Shown: piece by piece, positions 1 through 8,961 of the stretch
How positions within the stretch are numbered: position 1 is the stretch's first letter
Layout of the letters: each line of letters begins with the position of its first letter
From: Feifania hominis
Lineage (GTDB): Bacteria > Bacillota > Clostridia > Oscillospirales > Feifaniaceae
Length of the DNA: 64,000 bases
Reading direction: 5' to 3'
Assembly (NCBI RefSeq): GCF_014384765.1
Contig: NZ_JACRSP010000003.1
Location: 62,001 to 126,000 of the forward strand
Position numbers and translations under genes: made by a program
Notes under the pieces: model-generated
Seen by the model: the letters and a program-made list of their open reading frames with translations, nothing else
Databases searched by the model: none
What the model was told of the DNA's origin: nothing

Positions 1-262
1 CGGACAGGGCCACCGGCAGCAGCCCGCACCCGCGAAAGGCCAGCACAACGGCGACTGCGGTCCCCGCGAGGGCCGACCAGAGCGACCCGGTCGAGAAGAA
101 GACCGCCGGGAAAGTCATGGCGCCGAGCACCGCGTAGGGCACATAGAAGAGAAAGGATCTCACAAAGCGGCTTCGGATGGGCCGCTGAAAGAGCACAAGC
201 GGGACCATGCGAATGAGGTAGGTCGTGCCCGCCATGACGAGGATGTACCAGACGTATCTCAT
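1..262 (-). CDS. azlD: AzlD-type branched-chain amino acid exporter small subunit (3' end cut by window)
   Basis: About 87 residues are visible, starting MRYVWYILVMAGTTYLIR, with the hydrophobic segments and the YVPYAVLGAMTFPAVFF stretch typical of AzlD. The family is about 100 residues, so only a short C-terminus is missing off the left edge. AzlD is the small membrane partner of AzlC in export of branched-chain amino acids (family knowledge; substrate inferred). Its ATG at 262 overlaps the azlC stop (ATGA), which indicates translational coupling. Confidence 0.85.
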   Translation of the reverse strand, partial: MRYVWYILVMAGTTYLIRMVPLVLFQRPIRSRFVRSFLFYVPYAVLGAMTFPAVFFSTGSLWSALAGTAVAVVLAFRGCGLLPVALS

Positions 263-981
263 GGTGCGCCCTCCTCATCCACGGGGAAGAGAGCGGCCCC
301 GAGCGCTGCGGCCGCGAGGGTACAGAGGATGATGGCAAAGCCCGACGACACCTCTCTGAGCCCCGGCACAAATCGAAACGCAAAGCCGAGCCCCGCCGCG
401 AGCAGAATGACCTTGCAGACCGCCGGCATCCGCCGCGCCGCGGGCACCAGAATGGCGATGAACATGCCGTAGATGGCGATGCCGAGCGCCGAGATCACCA
501 TCTCGGGCAGCAGGGAGCCCGCCGCGGCGCCGAGCAGCGTGCCGCCGCTCCACCCGAGAAAGGGCACGAGGATCAGCCCGTAGAGATAGGCCGCTCTGAC
601 TTTGCCCGGCCGGGCGCTCGCGAGGGCGAAGATCTCGTCGGTGTTGCCAAAGGCAATGACAAGGCGCTGGGGCGTCGTGACCGACGCGTCGAGCTTCTGG
701 GAGAGGGACAGACTCATCAGCGCGTAGCGCAGATTGATCACGAGCTGCGTCAGCGCCATCTCGGTGAGCGACCCGCCCGCAACGATGAGCCCGAGCCCGG
801 CAAACTGTCCGGCCGAGGTGAGGTTGGTCATGGAGATGACCACGCTCGCCCACACCGGCACGCCCTGCGTGGCGGCCATCATGCCAAAGGTGAACGCGAC
901 CGACAGGTACCCAAGCGCAATGGGCACGCCGTCGCGGCAGCCGCAGAGAAAATCCTGTTTTTTCGTCGTGACATCGGACAT
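259..981 (-). CDS. azlC: AzlC-type branched-chain amino acid exporter large subunit
   Basis: A 240-residue integral membrane protein. The start at 981 (MSDVTTKKQ) is chosen because AGGAG lies just upstream on the minus strand; a longer in-frame start at 1059 has no such site and adds a non-membrane leader. The N-terminal GYLSVAFTFGMMAA and SAGQFAGLGLI segments are typical of AzlC, followed by about five more hydrophobic helices. With AzlD it should export branched-chain amino acids such as leucine, or analogues. The two genes overlap by 4 nt and form an operon. Confidence 0.88.
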   Translation of the reverse strand: MSDVTTKKQDFLCGCRDGVPIALGYLSVAFTFGMMAATQGVPVWASVVISMTNLTSAGQFAGLGLIVAGGSLTEMALTQLVINLRYALMSLSLSQKLDASVTTPQRLVIAFGNTDEIFALASARPGKVRAAYLYGLILVPFLGWSGGTLLGAAAGSLLPEMVISALGIAIYGMFIAILVPAARRMPAVCKVILLAAGLGFAFRFVPGLREVSSGFAIILCTLAAAALGAALFPVDEEGAP

Positions 982-1065
982 GTGGCGCTCTCCTGTGTTC
1001 CGTCTGGCGGCAGGGCCGCCGTCTGGTTTCAGTCTACCACAATTTGTCCCGCCCGACAACCGCGC

Positions 1066-1389
1066 TCAGGGCAGCTCGCTGTAGAGGATGTCCTGCAGCA
1101 CGTCCTTCGGCTTGTAGCCGACCGACTTTGTGACAAGCTCGCCGTCTGCGTAGAGCATCACCGTCGGAATGGAGGTGACCGAGAGCTTTCGCGCGAGCTC
1201 GCGCTCACGCTCGACGTTGATCTGATAGAAGCCGATTCTGCCCGCCGCATCGCGCGACATGGTCTCGAGAATCGGCGAGAGAAGCTCACACGGGGCCGAG
1301 TGCTCACAGGTAAAGTCGATCACAACCGGGCGGGCCGAAGTCTGTATCATCTGCTGAAATTCTCTACTGGATAGAGGTTGTAAACTCAT
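1066..1389 (-). CDS. Thioredoxin-like protein with SxxC in place of CxxC
   Basis: A 107-residue thioredoxin-fold protein with AAGGAG before its ATG. The active-site region reads FTCEHSAPCELLSPILE, which aligns with the usual WCGPC loop so that the first catalytic cysteine is Ser31 and only Cys34 remains; a further Cys28 lies just upstream. The cis-proline loop (TSIPT, Pro75) and the C-terminal beta strands are intact. Loss of the nucleophilic cysteine argues against ordinary dithiol reductase activity; Cys28/Cys34 could form an alternative pair, or the protein may act as a monothiol or binding protein. It lies 85 nt upstream of azlC on the same strand. Confidence 0.85.
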   Translation of the reverse strand: MSLQPLSSREFQQMIQTSARPVVIDFTCEHSAPCELLSPILETMSRDAAGRIGFYQINVERERELARKLSVTSIPTVMLYADGELVTKSVGYKPKDVLQDILYSELP

Positions 1390-1487
1390 CGTACTTCGCT
1401 CCTTGTCTTTTTGTGTGTAACATCTATAGTATGGCCTGCCCCGGAAAAATCATGTCGAAAGCGGGCCGCGCCGGCGGGAGGAAATAA

Positions 1488-1516
1488 TTGATAAACCGAA
1501 CCTGCAGGTCTATAAT
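1488..1516 (+). promoter_or_regulatory. Sigma-70-type promoter for the amidohydrolase gene
   Basis: TTGATA at 1488-1493 and TATAAT at 1511-1516 are separated by 17 nt. They lie about 90 nt upstream of the amidohydrolase start. Confidence 0.7.
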
Positions 1517-1606
1517 ATAGAACAGCGGCGGTTACAAAACGGCCGCCCGCAGACGCTCTTCCGCGTGGGAGAGCGGATTTTTCAGGCGAAAGGAAACTCG
1601 GTATCC

Positions 1607-2404
1607 ATGCTCATTGACTTTCACATTCACGCGTTCCACGAGAAGATCGCGGCGCGCGCCATCGAATCGCTCGAGGAAAACATCAAGGTAAAGAGCCTCA
1701 CCGACGGCACGCTCGCCGGCGCAAAACGCCTGCTTCGCGAGTGCGGCGTCGACCAGGCGCTGGTGCTGCCCATCGCGACGAAGCCGTCCCAGCAGACGCT
1801 CATCAACGACTGGGCGGGCTCAATCAACGGCAGAGACGGCATCTGGGCGCTCGGCTCAGTCCACCCGGCGGCGCCCGACGCGCTCGACGAGCTCGATCGC
1901 ATCCGGGCGCTGGGTCTGCGGGGCGTCAAGCTCCACCCGAATTTTCAGGACTTTTTCATCGATGACAAGCGCGCCTTTCCCATCTATGAGAAGTGCGCCG
2001 CGCTCGGCCTGTTCGTCGTCTTTCACGCGGGCTTTGACCCGCTCACACCCGACACCATCTACGCCTCGCCCGAGGGGCTGCTCAGGATTCACCGGCAGTT
2101 TCCGAAGCTCACCATGGTCTGCGCCCACCTCGGGGGCCTTGCCCTGTGGGACGAGGTCGAGCGCACTCTCGTCGGCGAGGACGTCTACCTCGACACGGCG
2201 GTCGTCGCGCGCTACATCGACCGTGAGCAGTGCGAGCGCATCATCAAAAACCACGGCGCGGACCGCGTGCTCTTCGGCAGCGACCTGCCGTGGAGCCGCC
2301 CGAGCATGGAGTATGAGCTGGTCAACAGCTTTGATCTGACTGAGCCGCAAAAGCAGAGCATCTTCCACGGCAATGCAGAGAGGCTGCTGGGACTTTCCGA
2401 ATAA
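1607..2404 (+). CDS. Metal-dependent amidohydrolase (amidohydrolase_2 / ACMSD-like family)
   Basis: 265 residues from the ATG at 1607 (MLIDFHIHAF). An in-frame GTG at 1565 would add 14 residues with no family support. The metal-binding pattern is visible: HIH near the N-terminus, FHAG and CAHLGG in the middle, and GSDLPW near the C-terminus. These are the conserved His, His and Asp positions of TIM-barrel amidohydrolases. The family hydrolyses or decarboxylates small cyclic or carboxylated substrates; the actual substrate cannot be read. A MATE pump follows 21 nt downstream, so the two are probably co-transcribed. Confidence 0.82.
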   Translation: MLIDFHIHAFHEKIAARAIESLEENIKVKSLTDGTLAGAKRLLRECGVDQALVLPIATKPSQQTLINDWAGSINGRDGIWALGSVHPAAPDALDELDRIRALGLRGVKLHPNFQDFFIDDKRAFPIYEKCAALGLFVVFHAGFDPLTPDTIYASPEGLLRIHRQFPKLTMVCAHLGGLALWDEVERTLVGEDVYLDTAVVARYIDREQCERIIKNHGADRVLFGSDLPWSRPSMEYELVNSFDLTEPQKQSIFHGNAERLLGLSE

Positions 2405-2425
2405 TCCATTCAGGAGGCGATTCTC

Positions 2426-3811
2426 ATGGCACAGGACCGCGAGGCCCGCTACATCCGCATGACGACCGAACCCGTCACGAAGCTGATCCCGTCGCTCGCC
2501 GTGCCCACCATCATCAGCATGCTTGTCACCTCGTTTTACAACATGGCCGACACGTTTTTTGTCAGCAAGCTGGAGACGAGCGCGACGGCGGCCGTCGGGG
2601 TGGTCTTCTCGCTGATGGCCGTCATTCAGACTATTGGCTTCACCCTCGGCGTGGGCTCGGGTGCCTACATCTCGCGGCTGCTCGGCCGCCGCGAGGAGGA
2701 GCGCGCCGACCAGGCCGCCTCGACCGCGTTCTTCACGGCCATCGCGTTCGGTGTGGTGCTCGCGGTGTTCGGGCTGCTCTTTCTGGAGCCCTTTATGCGG
2801 CTTCTCGGGGCGACTGAGACGAGCCTGTCCCACGCCTGCGACTACGCGCGCTACATTCTGCTCGGCGCGCCGCTGATGACGGCGTCCTTTGTCATGAACA
2901 ACAACCTGCGCAGCGAGGGCAGCGCCCTGCTCGCCATGGCGGGCATCGGCGCGGGCGCGGTGATCAACATCGCGCTCGACCCGCTGTTCATCTTCACTTT
3001 CAACATGGGCACGGGCGGCGCGGCGCTCGCGACTGTCATCAGCCAGACGGTGAGTTTTTTCATTCTGCTCTCCCACTTTCTCTCCGGGCGCAGCGGCATC
3101 CGTCTGTCCATCCGGCGGGTGCGCCTGCAGATGGAGATGTTCCGCGAGATTCTCAGAAGCGGCTTTCCCACGTTCTGCCGGCAGGGGCTCGCGTCGACTG
3201 CGTCGATCTTTCTCAACAAGGCGGCCCACCCGTTTGGCGACGCCGCGCTCGCTGCCATGAGCATCACGTCGCGCGTGATGATGTTCGTCAGCTCGGCGCT
3301 CATCGGCTTCGGCCAGGGCTTTCAGCCGGTCGCAGGCTTCAATTACAGCGCCGGCAAGAAAGAGCGTGTGCACGACGCCTACTGGTTCTGCGTCCGGGTG
3401 GGAACAGTGGCGCTCGCTGTGCTCGGCGGGCTTGTGGTGGCGTTTGCCCCCGGCATTGTCGCGCTCTTCCAGGGGGAGGATGCCGCCGTTGTCAGCCTGG
3501 GTGCGGCGGCGCTGCGCGCGCAGGCGATTGTGCTGCCGCTGCAGGCCTTTGTCATCATGTCGAACATGATGCTCCAGTCCATCGGTCAGAGCCTGAGCGC
3601 CACCATTCTGGCGCTCGCGCGGCAGGGACTTTTCTTCATTCCGCTGATCGTGATACTGCCGGGGCTGATTCTGGAGCCGGGGCTCGTTCTCAGCCAGCCG
3701 CTGTCGGATATTCTGACTTTTGCAATCTCCATTCCCGTCACCCTCGGCATCCGCCGCGAGCTGAGGCAGGCAAAGCGCGCGCCGGCCGCCGAAAAATTGC
3801 CGAACGGGTGA
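2426..3811 (+). CDS. MATE family multidrug/cation antiporter
   Basis: 461 residues with about 12 hydrophobic helices in two similar halves. Features such as FYNMADTFFVSKL and the LGVGSGAYISRLLGRR loop are typical of MepA-like MATE exporters, which extrude cationic drugs or metabolites using Na+ or H+ gradients. An AGGAGG-like site (CAGGAGGCG) precedes the ATG. It follows the amidohydrolase by 21 nt. Confidence 0.9.
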   Translation: MAQDREARYIRMTTEPVTKLIPSLAVPTIISMLVTSFYNMADTFFVSKLETSATAAVGVVFSLMAVIQTIGFTLGVGSGAYISRLLGRREEERADQAASTAFFTAIAFGVVLAVFGLLFLEPFMRLLGATETSLSHACDYARYILLGAPLMTASFVMNNNLRSEGSALLAMAGIGAGAVINIALDPLFIFTFNMGTGGAALATVISQTVSFFILLSHFLSGRSGIRLSIRRVRLQMEMFREILRSGFPTFCRQGLASTASIFLNKAAHPFGDAALAAMSITSRVMMFVSSALIGFGQGFQPVAGFNYSAGKKERVHDAYWFCVRVGTVALAVLGGLVVAFAPGIVALFQGEDAAVVSLGAAALRAQAIVLPLQAFVIMSNMMLQSIGQSLSATILALARQGLFFIPLIVILPGLILEPGLVLSQPLSDILTFAISIPVTLGIRRELRQAKRAPAAEKLPNG

Positions 3812-3819
3812 GAAAACAG

Positions 3820-3847
3820 TTGAAAAAACTGGCTGGTGTGATATTCT
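3820..3847 (+). promoter_or_regulatory. Probable promoter for the DUF1846 gene
   Basis: TTGAAA at 3820-3825 and TATTCT at 3842-3847 are spaced by 16 nt, about 56 nt before the DUF1846 start. Confidence 0.5.
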
Positions 3848-3902
3848 ATTATGGAATGTAAAAAGCTTTCTTGGCAGAAGTGCAACAGGGAGGAATGGGG
3901 CA

Positions 3903-5387
3903 ATGCAGATCGGATTCGACAACAAAAAGTATGTTCAGATGCAGACCGAGCACATCCGCAGCCGGATCAGGCAGTTTGACAACAAGCTCTATCTGGAATT
4001 CGGCGGCAAGCTCTTTGACGACTACCATGCGGCGCGCGTGCTGCCGGGCTTCGACGTCAACGGAAAAATTCGGCTGCTGCAGGAATTTCGCGACCAGGCC
4101 GAGATCATCTTCTGCATCAACGCGGCCGATATTGAGAACAACAAGATTCGCGCCGACTTCGGCATCACCTACGATATGGACGTGCTGCGCATCATCGACA
4201 ATCTGCGCAGCATGGGGCTCTACATCAACAGCATCGTCATCACCCAGTACCGCGGCCAGAGCTCGGCGGACACCTTTCGCAAGAAGCTCGAGCGCCGCGG
4301 GGTGAAGACCTATCTGCACTACCCGATCAAGGGCTACCCGACCGATGTGGATCTCGTCGTCAGCGACCAGGGCTACGGGGCCAACGACTACGTTGAGACC
4401 ACGCGTCCGCTGGTGGTGGTCACAGCGCCGGGCCCGTGCAGCGGCAAGCTCGCGACCTGCCTGTCGCAGCTCTACCACGAGTTCAAGCGGGGCGTGCGCG
4501 CGGGCTACGCAAAGTTTGAGACCTTCCCCATCTGGAATCTGCCCTTAAAACACCCGGTCAACCTCGCCTACGAGGCGGCGACCGCCGATCTCAACGACGT
4601 GAACATGATCGACCCGTTCCACCTCGAGGCCTACGGTGAGACGGCGGTCAACTACAACCGCGACATCGCGACGTTCCCGGTGCTGCAGACCATCCTCGAG
4701 AAGATCACCGGCGACAGCAGCGTCTACCAGTCCCCGACCGACATGGGGGTCAACATGGCGGGCTACGCCATCTTTGACGACGAGGTGGTGCGCGCCGCCG
4801 CCTGTCAGGAGATCATCCGCCGCTACTACAAGGCCCGCTGCGACTACAAGCAGGGCCGCACCGATCAGACCACGGCCCAGCGCGTGGAGCTGATCTTAAA
4901 ACAGCTCGATCTCAAGCCCGAGGACCGCGTCGTGGTCGAACCGGCGCTTGTGAAGTCAAAGCTGCTGGGCGTGCCGGTCATGGCCATGCAGCTGCCCGAC
5001 GGGCGGCTTGTCACCGGCAAGGCGTCAAATCTGATGTCGGCCGCGTCGAGCTGTACGCTCAACGCCATCAAGGAGCTCGCCGGCATTGCGGACGATCTGC
5101 ATCTACTCTCCCCGGTGGTGCTCGAGCCTATTATCAATCTCAAAAAGAATGTGCTCGGCAGCCGCCGCGGCATCCTCAGTCTCGACGAGGTTCTCATCGC
5201 GCTGTCGATCTGCGCCGCAACCAACCCCATGGTGGAGCTCGCGACGGGTAAGCTGGCCGAGCTCAAGAGCTGCGAGGCCCACTGTTCGTTTCTCATCGGG
5301 CGCACCGACGAGACGGCGCTTCGAAAGCTGGGGGTCAATCTCACCTGCGAGCCGGAGTTTCCGACAAAGGATCTCTACTTTATCTGA
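3903..5387 (+). CDS. DUF1846 (UPF0371) family protein
   Basis: 494 residues, the full length of this widely conserved Firmicutes family. The N-terminus MQIGFDNKKYVQMQTEHI, the DYHAARVLPGFD stretch, the TAPGPCSGKLATCLSQLYHE segment and MGVNMAGYAIFDD are family hallmarks. Homologues have a multi-domain alpha/beta fold and their biochemical role is not established to my knowledge. It has its own promoter and ends in a strong terminator. Confidence 0.92.
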   Translation: MQIGFDNKKYVQMQTEHIRSRIRQFDNKLYLEFGGKLFDDYHAARVLPGFDVNGKIRLLQEFRDQAEIIFCINAADIENNKIRADFGITYDMDVLRIIDNLRSMGLYINSIVITQYRGQSSADTFRKKLERRGVKTYLHYPIKGYPTDVDLVVSDQGYGANDYVETTRPLVVVTAPGPCSGKLATCLSQLYHEFKRGVRAGYAKFETFPIWNLPLKHPVNLAYEAATADLNDVNMIDPFHLEAYGETAVNYNRDIATFPVLQTILEKITGDSSVYQSPTDMGVNMAGYAIFDDEVVRAAACQEIIRRYYKARCDYKQGRTDQTTAQRVELILKQLDLKPEDRVVVEPALVKSKLLGVPVMAMQLPDGRLVTGKASNLMSAASSCTLNAIKELAGIADDLHLLSPVVLEPIINLKKNVLGSRRGILSLDEVLIALSICAATNPMVELATGKLAELKSCEAHCSFLIGRTDETALRKLGVNLTCEPEFPTKDLYFI

Positions 5388-5394
5388 AGTTTCC

Positions 5395-5420
5395 AAAGAC
5401 ACCCTGCGGGTGTCTTTTTC
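5395..5420 (+). terminator. Rho-independent terminator after DUF1846 gene
   Basis: AAAGACACCC and GGGTGTCTTT form a 10-bp stem with a TGC loop, followed by a T-run. Confidence 0.9.
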
Positions 5421-5449
5421 TTTTCAAGAGGGGAAAATCCTGCTATAAT
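5421..5449 (+). promoter_or_regulatory. Promoter for the PK-C-like gene
   Basis: TATAAT at 5444-5449 has TTTTCA 17 nt upstream. It follows directly after the preceding terminator. Confidence 0.55.
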
Positions 5450-5480
5450 AGGCCATAGAATCAGAGAGGGAGGGTTTTGT

Positions 5481-6029
5481 ATGGTCGTATTTGAGAAACC
5501 CGGCCGCGAAAATTCGGCCGAGACACTGCGCATTGCCCTTGAGGCGGCGCGCAGCCGCGGAATTCGCCACGTCGTGGTCCCCACGAACACGGGGGATTCC
5601 GCCATGTTCTTTCAGGACTGCAAGGATTTGAATGTGGTCTGTGTGACCCACGCCAACGGCTTTCGCAAGCCCGGCGAGCTTGAAATGCCCCTTGAGAGAG
5701 TGCGCGAGCTCGAGAGCCACGGAATCAGGGTTCTGACGACGTCTCATGTGCTCAGCGGCGCCGAGCGCGGCCTGTCGACGAAGTTCGGCGGCGTCGGGCC
5801 GGTTGAGATGATCGCCCACACGCTGCGCATGTTCGGGCAGGGGATGAAAGTCTGTGTGGAGATCGCCGTCATGGCGCTTGACGCGGGACTGATTCCGTTT
5901 ATGGAGCCGGTTGTCGCCCTCGGCGGCACCGGTGTGGGCGTCGACACAGCGGTCATTCTCAAGGCGTCCCACGCGAGCAGCATCCTCGACACCCGGGTCT
6001 GCGAGGTCCTCTGCAAGCCCGGCTTCTGA
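5481..6029 (+). CDS. Stand-alone pyruvate kinase C-terminal-domain-like protein
   Basis: 182 residues. It resembles the free-standing relatives of the pyruvate kinase C-terminal alpha/beta domain (for example VVVPTNTGDSAMFF, VTHANGFRKPGE, VLSGAERGLSTKFGG). The catalytic barrel of pyruvate kinase is absent, so it cannot carry out that reaction. In archaea and Firmicutes such proteins are annotated only as PK alpha/beta domain proteins; a ligand-sensing or phosphate-binding role is inferred. GAGGGAGGG precedes the ATG. Confidence 0.8.
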   Translation: MVVFEKPGRENSAETLRIALEAARSRGIRHVVVPTNTGDSAMFFQDCKDLNVVCVTHANGFRKPGELEMPLERVRELESHGIRVLTTSHVLSGAERGLSTKFGGVGPVEMIAHTLRMFGQGMKVCVEIAVMALDAGLIPFMEPVVALGGTGVGVDTAVILKASHASSILDTRVCEVLCKPGF

Positions 6030-6062
6030 GAGACGAAACAGGGAAAATGGAAGGGAGACAAT

Positions 6063-8093
6063 ATGGACGAGAATAAGAACACCGTGCCCGCCGAAGAGCA
6101 GGCCGGGAACCCGGCGCCGCAGGAGACCGCGGCGCCCGCACAGGAACCCGTAAAGGCGCAGGCAGAGGCGCCGCAGGCCGAAACCGTGCCGCAGGAGACT
6201 GTGCCGCAAGAAGCCGTGCCGCAAGAAGCCGTGCCGCAAAATGCCGTGCCGCAGGCACCACCGCAGGCACCTACGGCGGTCATGGACCCGCCCGCGGCGT
6301 CCGGCGCATCTGAGACCGGCACTGCTCAGCAGGAGACTGTGCCGCAGGAAACCGTGCCGCAAAATGCCGTGCCGCAGGCACCATCGCAGGCACCCACGGC
6401 GGTCATGGACCCGCCCGCGGCGTCCGGCGCGTCTGAAACCGGCGCTGTCCAGCAGGAGACTGTGCAGCAAGAAGCCGTGCTACAAAATGCCGTGCCGCAG
6501 GCACCGCAGGCACCGCTCAAAAAGAAGAACAAGGGGCTCATCATCACCATTGCCGTTCTGGCGGCGGCGCTCATCGCGCTGATCACCGCAGTTGCGACCG
6601 GGGTACTGCCGGTATTCGGCAACGGCCATCTCGCCTACATTGAATCGGCCTTTGAGGCAACCGCCGCGCAGAAGAAAGATGTTCACGCGGCGTTTCGCGA
6701 GAGCAATCCGGAGTATGCCGCATGGGCTGACTATAAGAGCGGCGACTTCAGCGAGACCACATTCGATTTGACGCTGCGCTCCATCGACGGCTTTGACGGC
6801 GCGCAGGAGCTCTCGTCGCTGCTCGCGGGCACCGGCATCAGCGGCACAACTGCCACTGACGTGACGACCCACAGTGTCGAGTTTGACGCGACGCTGCTCT
6901 TCTCGCACACGCCGCTTCTCGAGCTCTACGGCCACTTTGAGCCGGAACTTGCGGCGCTCGGCATTCCGAGCATGAGCGACACCATCTTCTCGGTCAATCC
7001 CAAGACCATGTATGATGACGTTGAGGGCAGTGTGTTTTCCCAGCTCTTCGGCATCACGGCAGATGATCTGCGCGGCATGTTCGGCGAGCTTGACGGCTCC
7101 GCCGATCCCGCCGAGATGGACATCGAGAGCATGGAGAAGATGGGCGAAGAGTTCGCCGAGATCTTCAAGGGGGCGCTCGCCGAGGCCAAGATCACCAAGG
7201 GTGATACAACCGCCGGGCTGACCGCCTACACGCTCACTTTCACGAGTGAAACCATCAAAAAATACACCACTGAGAGCGTGAAATACCTGTTCCTTGACTC
7301 ACCGCTTGCCGCGGTTTACCGTACGACCTTCGCCGCCCAGGCGGCACAGTCCGGCATGAGCTACGATCAGTTCATCCAGCAGGAATTGCTCGGCGCACTT
7401 GAGGAGGAAAACTTCAACATCCAGGGTGAGCTGACCCTCGGCATTGATAAAGAAAAGATCATCCGCGAGATGGTCATGGTGCTCACGCCGAAGCTCGCGG
7501 CCAAAGAGGGCGGCTCGTTTGATGAGTTCCGCCTGACCGGTGTGAATGAGCAGGATGAGACTACATTCACCGCCAGCTTCACCATGCACGACGACTACAA
7601 CGAGACTCTGGAGATGGCGCTTACATTCTCTGAGATCGCGGCTGACGACACCTACAACATCTATATGTGCTTTGACGTCGCGGCCTATGAGATAGCCGGA
7701 GAGTTCAGCTTTGACTTTGTGCTCGGTGCGGACGGCACCATCAGCACGGAGCTCGCCGTCACGGCGGACGAGGGCTACGGCGAGAACGGCTTTGTACTGA
7801 GCTCGGACGCTGTCTGTGCCCTGAAGACCGGCGGCAGGACGCTCGCCTTTGATCGTCTCGACCTCGATATTCTCGACGAGGGAGAAAAGATCAACATTCA
7901 CCTCGACGGGACATTTGACACCAACGAGTACACGAGCTCGCAGCTGCAGAACCGGCCCACGAGTGATCTGTTTGACATGACCGAGAAGGATTTTGTCGAC
8001 GTGGTCACCGAGATGGAGGACGGCGCAAATGAGCTCCAACAGGTCTTCTACGGCGTGCTCTTCACGCTGATGTACGGCGCGATGCCCTACTGA
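6063..8093 (+). CDS. Large membrane-anchored protein with Pro/Gln-rich repeat tail (unknown function)
   Basis: 676 residues, not assigned to a known function. Residues 1-150 are low-complexity, rich in Pro, Gln, Ala and Glu, with PQE(T/A)V pentapeptides and a 41-residue unit repeated twice. KKKNK precedes a single transmembrane helix at about 158-180 (GLIITIAVLAAALIALITA). By the positive-inside rule the repeat tail is cytoplasmic and the approximately 495-residue C-terminal part is outside. That part is acidic, with no recognised catalytic motif and a beta-rich look. No cell-wall anchor is visible. It starts 33 nt after the PK-C-like gene, so co-transcription is likely, and a strong terminator follows. 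Confidence 0.75.
   Translation: MDENKNTVPAEEQAGNPAPQETAAPAQEPVKAQAEAPQAETVPQETVPQEAVPQEAVPQNAVPQAPPQAPTAVMDPPAASGASETGTAQQETVPQETVPQNAVPQAPSQAPTAVMDPPAASGASETGAVQQETVQQEAVLQNAVPQAPQAPLKKKNKGLIITIAVLAAALIALITAVATGVLPVFGNGHLAYIESAFEATAAQKKDVHAAFRESNPEYAAWADYKSGDFSETTFDLTLRSIDGFDGAQELSSLLAGTGISGTTATDVTTHSVEFDATLLFSHTPLLELYGHFEPELAALGIPSMSDTIFSVNPKTMYDDVEGSVFSQLFGITADDLRGMFGELDGSADPAEMDIESMEKMGEEFAEIFKGALAEAKITKGDTTAGLTAYTLTFTSETIKKYTTESVKYLFLDSPLAAVYRTTFAAQAAQSGMSYDQFIQQELLGALEEENFNIQGELTLGIDKEKIIREMVMVLTPKLAAKEGGSFDEFRLTGVNEQDETTFTASFTMHDDYNETLEMALTFSEIAADDTYNIYMCFDVAAYEIAGEFSFDFVLGADGTISTELAVTADEGYGENGFVLSSDAVCALKTGGRTLAFDRLDLDILDEGEKINIHLDGTFDTNEYTSSQLQNRPTSDLFDMTEKDFVDVVTEMEDGANELQQVFYGVLFTLMYGAMPY
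6237..6515 (+). repeat. 123-bp in-frame tandem repeat in the membrane protein gene
   Basis: Units at 6237-6359 and 6360-6482 each encode 41 residues beginning QNAVPQAP and containing PTAVMDPPAASGASETG. A truncated third copy begins at 6483. Shorter 15-bp PQETV/PQEAV repeats lie just upstream. The unit length is a multiple of 3, so copy number can change without breaking the frame. Confidence 0.92.
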
Positions 8094-8120
8094 GCCGCCG
8101 GAACCTGACCGGTACAGCGA

Positions 8121-8150
8121 AAAAGCCCCCGCCGAGAGCGGGGGCTTTTG
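8121..8150 (+). terminator. Rho-independent terminator
   Basis: AAAAGCCCCCGC (8121-8132) pairs perfectly with GCGGGGGCTTTT (8138-8149) around a CGAGA loop. Confidence 0.92.
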
Positions 8151-8267
8151 GCCTCTGCGGCCCTTTGATGGAGGAGTGATTCTGTGAGAGAATTCAGAGA
8201 GAAGAGATCGGTTGCCGTCTGTTCGGCGGCGGAGAGGAGATGAGAAAAAAGAAGAGGAGAACAAAAC

Positions 8268-8918
8268 ATGAAATTGCCAAACCCAAATGAGGTCTTTCCG
8301 AACGAGTACGGCACGACCTGCTTTTTGAAAAATGTCATCACCGCCCCCAACATCTCGGTGGGCGACTACACCTACTACGACGACCCGGCCGACCCCACAG
8401 GCTTTGAGAAGAACAATGTGCTCTTCAACTGGCCGGAGTTCGGCGACCGGCTCATCATCGGCAAATTCTGCGCCATTGCAAGCGGCGTGAAATTTGTCAT
8501 GGGCAGCGCGAACCACCGTCTCGGCAGCGTGAGCACCTACCCCTTTCACGTCTTCGGCGGCGCGTGGGCCGAAAACACGCCCGACCATCTCGCCCAGCTC
8601 CCTTTCAAGGGCGACACGGTGGTGGGAAACGACGTCTGGCTCGGGCGCGAGAGTGTTGTCATGCCCGGCGTGACGATCGGCGACGGCGCGATTGTCGCGG
8701 CCTGCTCAGTGGTGACGAGGGATGTGGAGCCCTACACCGTGGTGGGAGGGAACCCGGCGCGGCTGATCCGAAGACGCTTCGACGCGGAGCTAACACAGCT
8801 TCTGCTGGCGCTGCGCTGGTGGGACGTTGAGCCGGAGCGCCTGGCGGAATTTCTGCCGGTGCTCTGCGACGAAAACCTCGAGGCCGTGCGGCAGACGCTC
8901 CGGCAGCTCGCGCGCTGA
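8268..8918 (+). CDS. Vat/CatB-type xenobiotic O-acetyltransferase (hexapeptide-repeat)
   Basis: 216 residues. The central region has left-handed beta-helix hexapeptide repeats (VVGNDVWLGRESVVMPGVTI, IGDGAIVAACSVV), and the catalytic histidine is visible as GSANHRLG (His83). Length and the N-terminal NPNEVFPN segment match the CatB/VatD xenobiotic acetyltransferases, which inactivate chloramphenicol or streptogramin A with acetyl-CoA. Many chromosomal homologues have unknown substrates, so drug resistance is inferred only. GAGGAG precedes the ATG and a terminator follows. Confidence 0.85.
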   Translation: MKLPNPNEVFPNEYGTTCFLKNVITAPNISVGDYTYYDDPADPTGFEKNNVLFNWPEFGDRLIIGKFCAIASGVKFVMGSANHRLGSVSTYPFHVFGGAWAENTPDHLAQLPFKGDTVVGNDVWLGRESVVMPGVTIGDGAIVAACSVVTRDVEPYTVVGGNPARLIRRRFDAELTQLLLALRWWDVEPERLAEFLPVLCDENLEAVRQTLRQLAR

Positions 8919-8961
8919 GCGGCGGCGGGTGCGCGCACCCGCCTGCGAAGTGAGCCGCGTG

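Noticed and set aside
1856..3925. A 689-codon minus-strand open frame across the MATE gene
   Set aside because: Another shadow frame in GC-rich DNA; its product is Arg/Glu/His-rich without domains, and the plus-strand MATE protein is clear.
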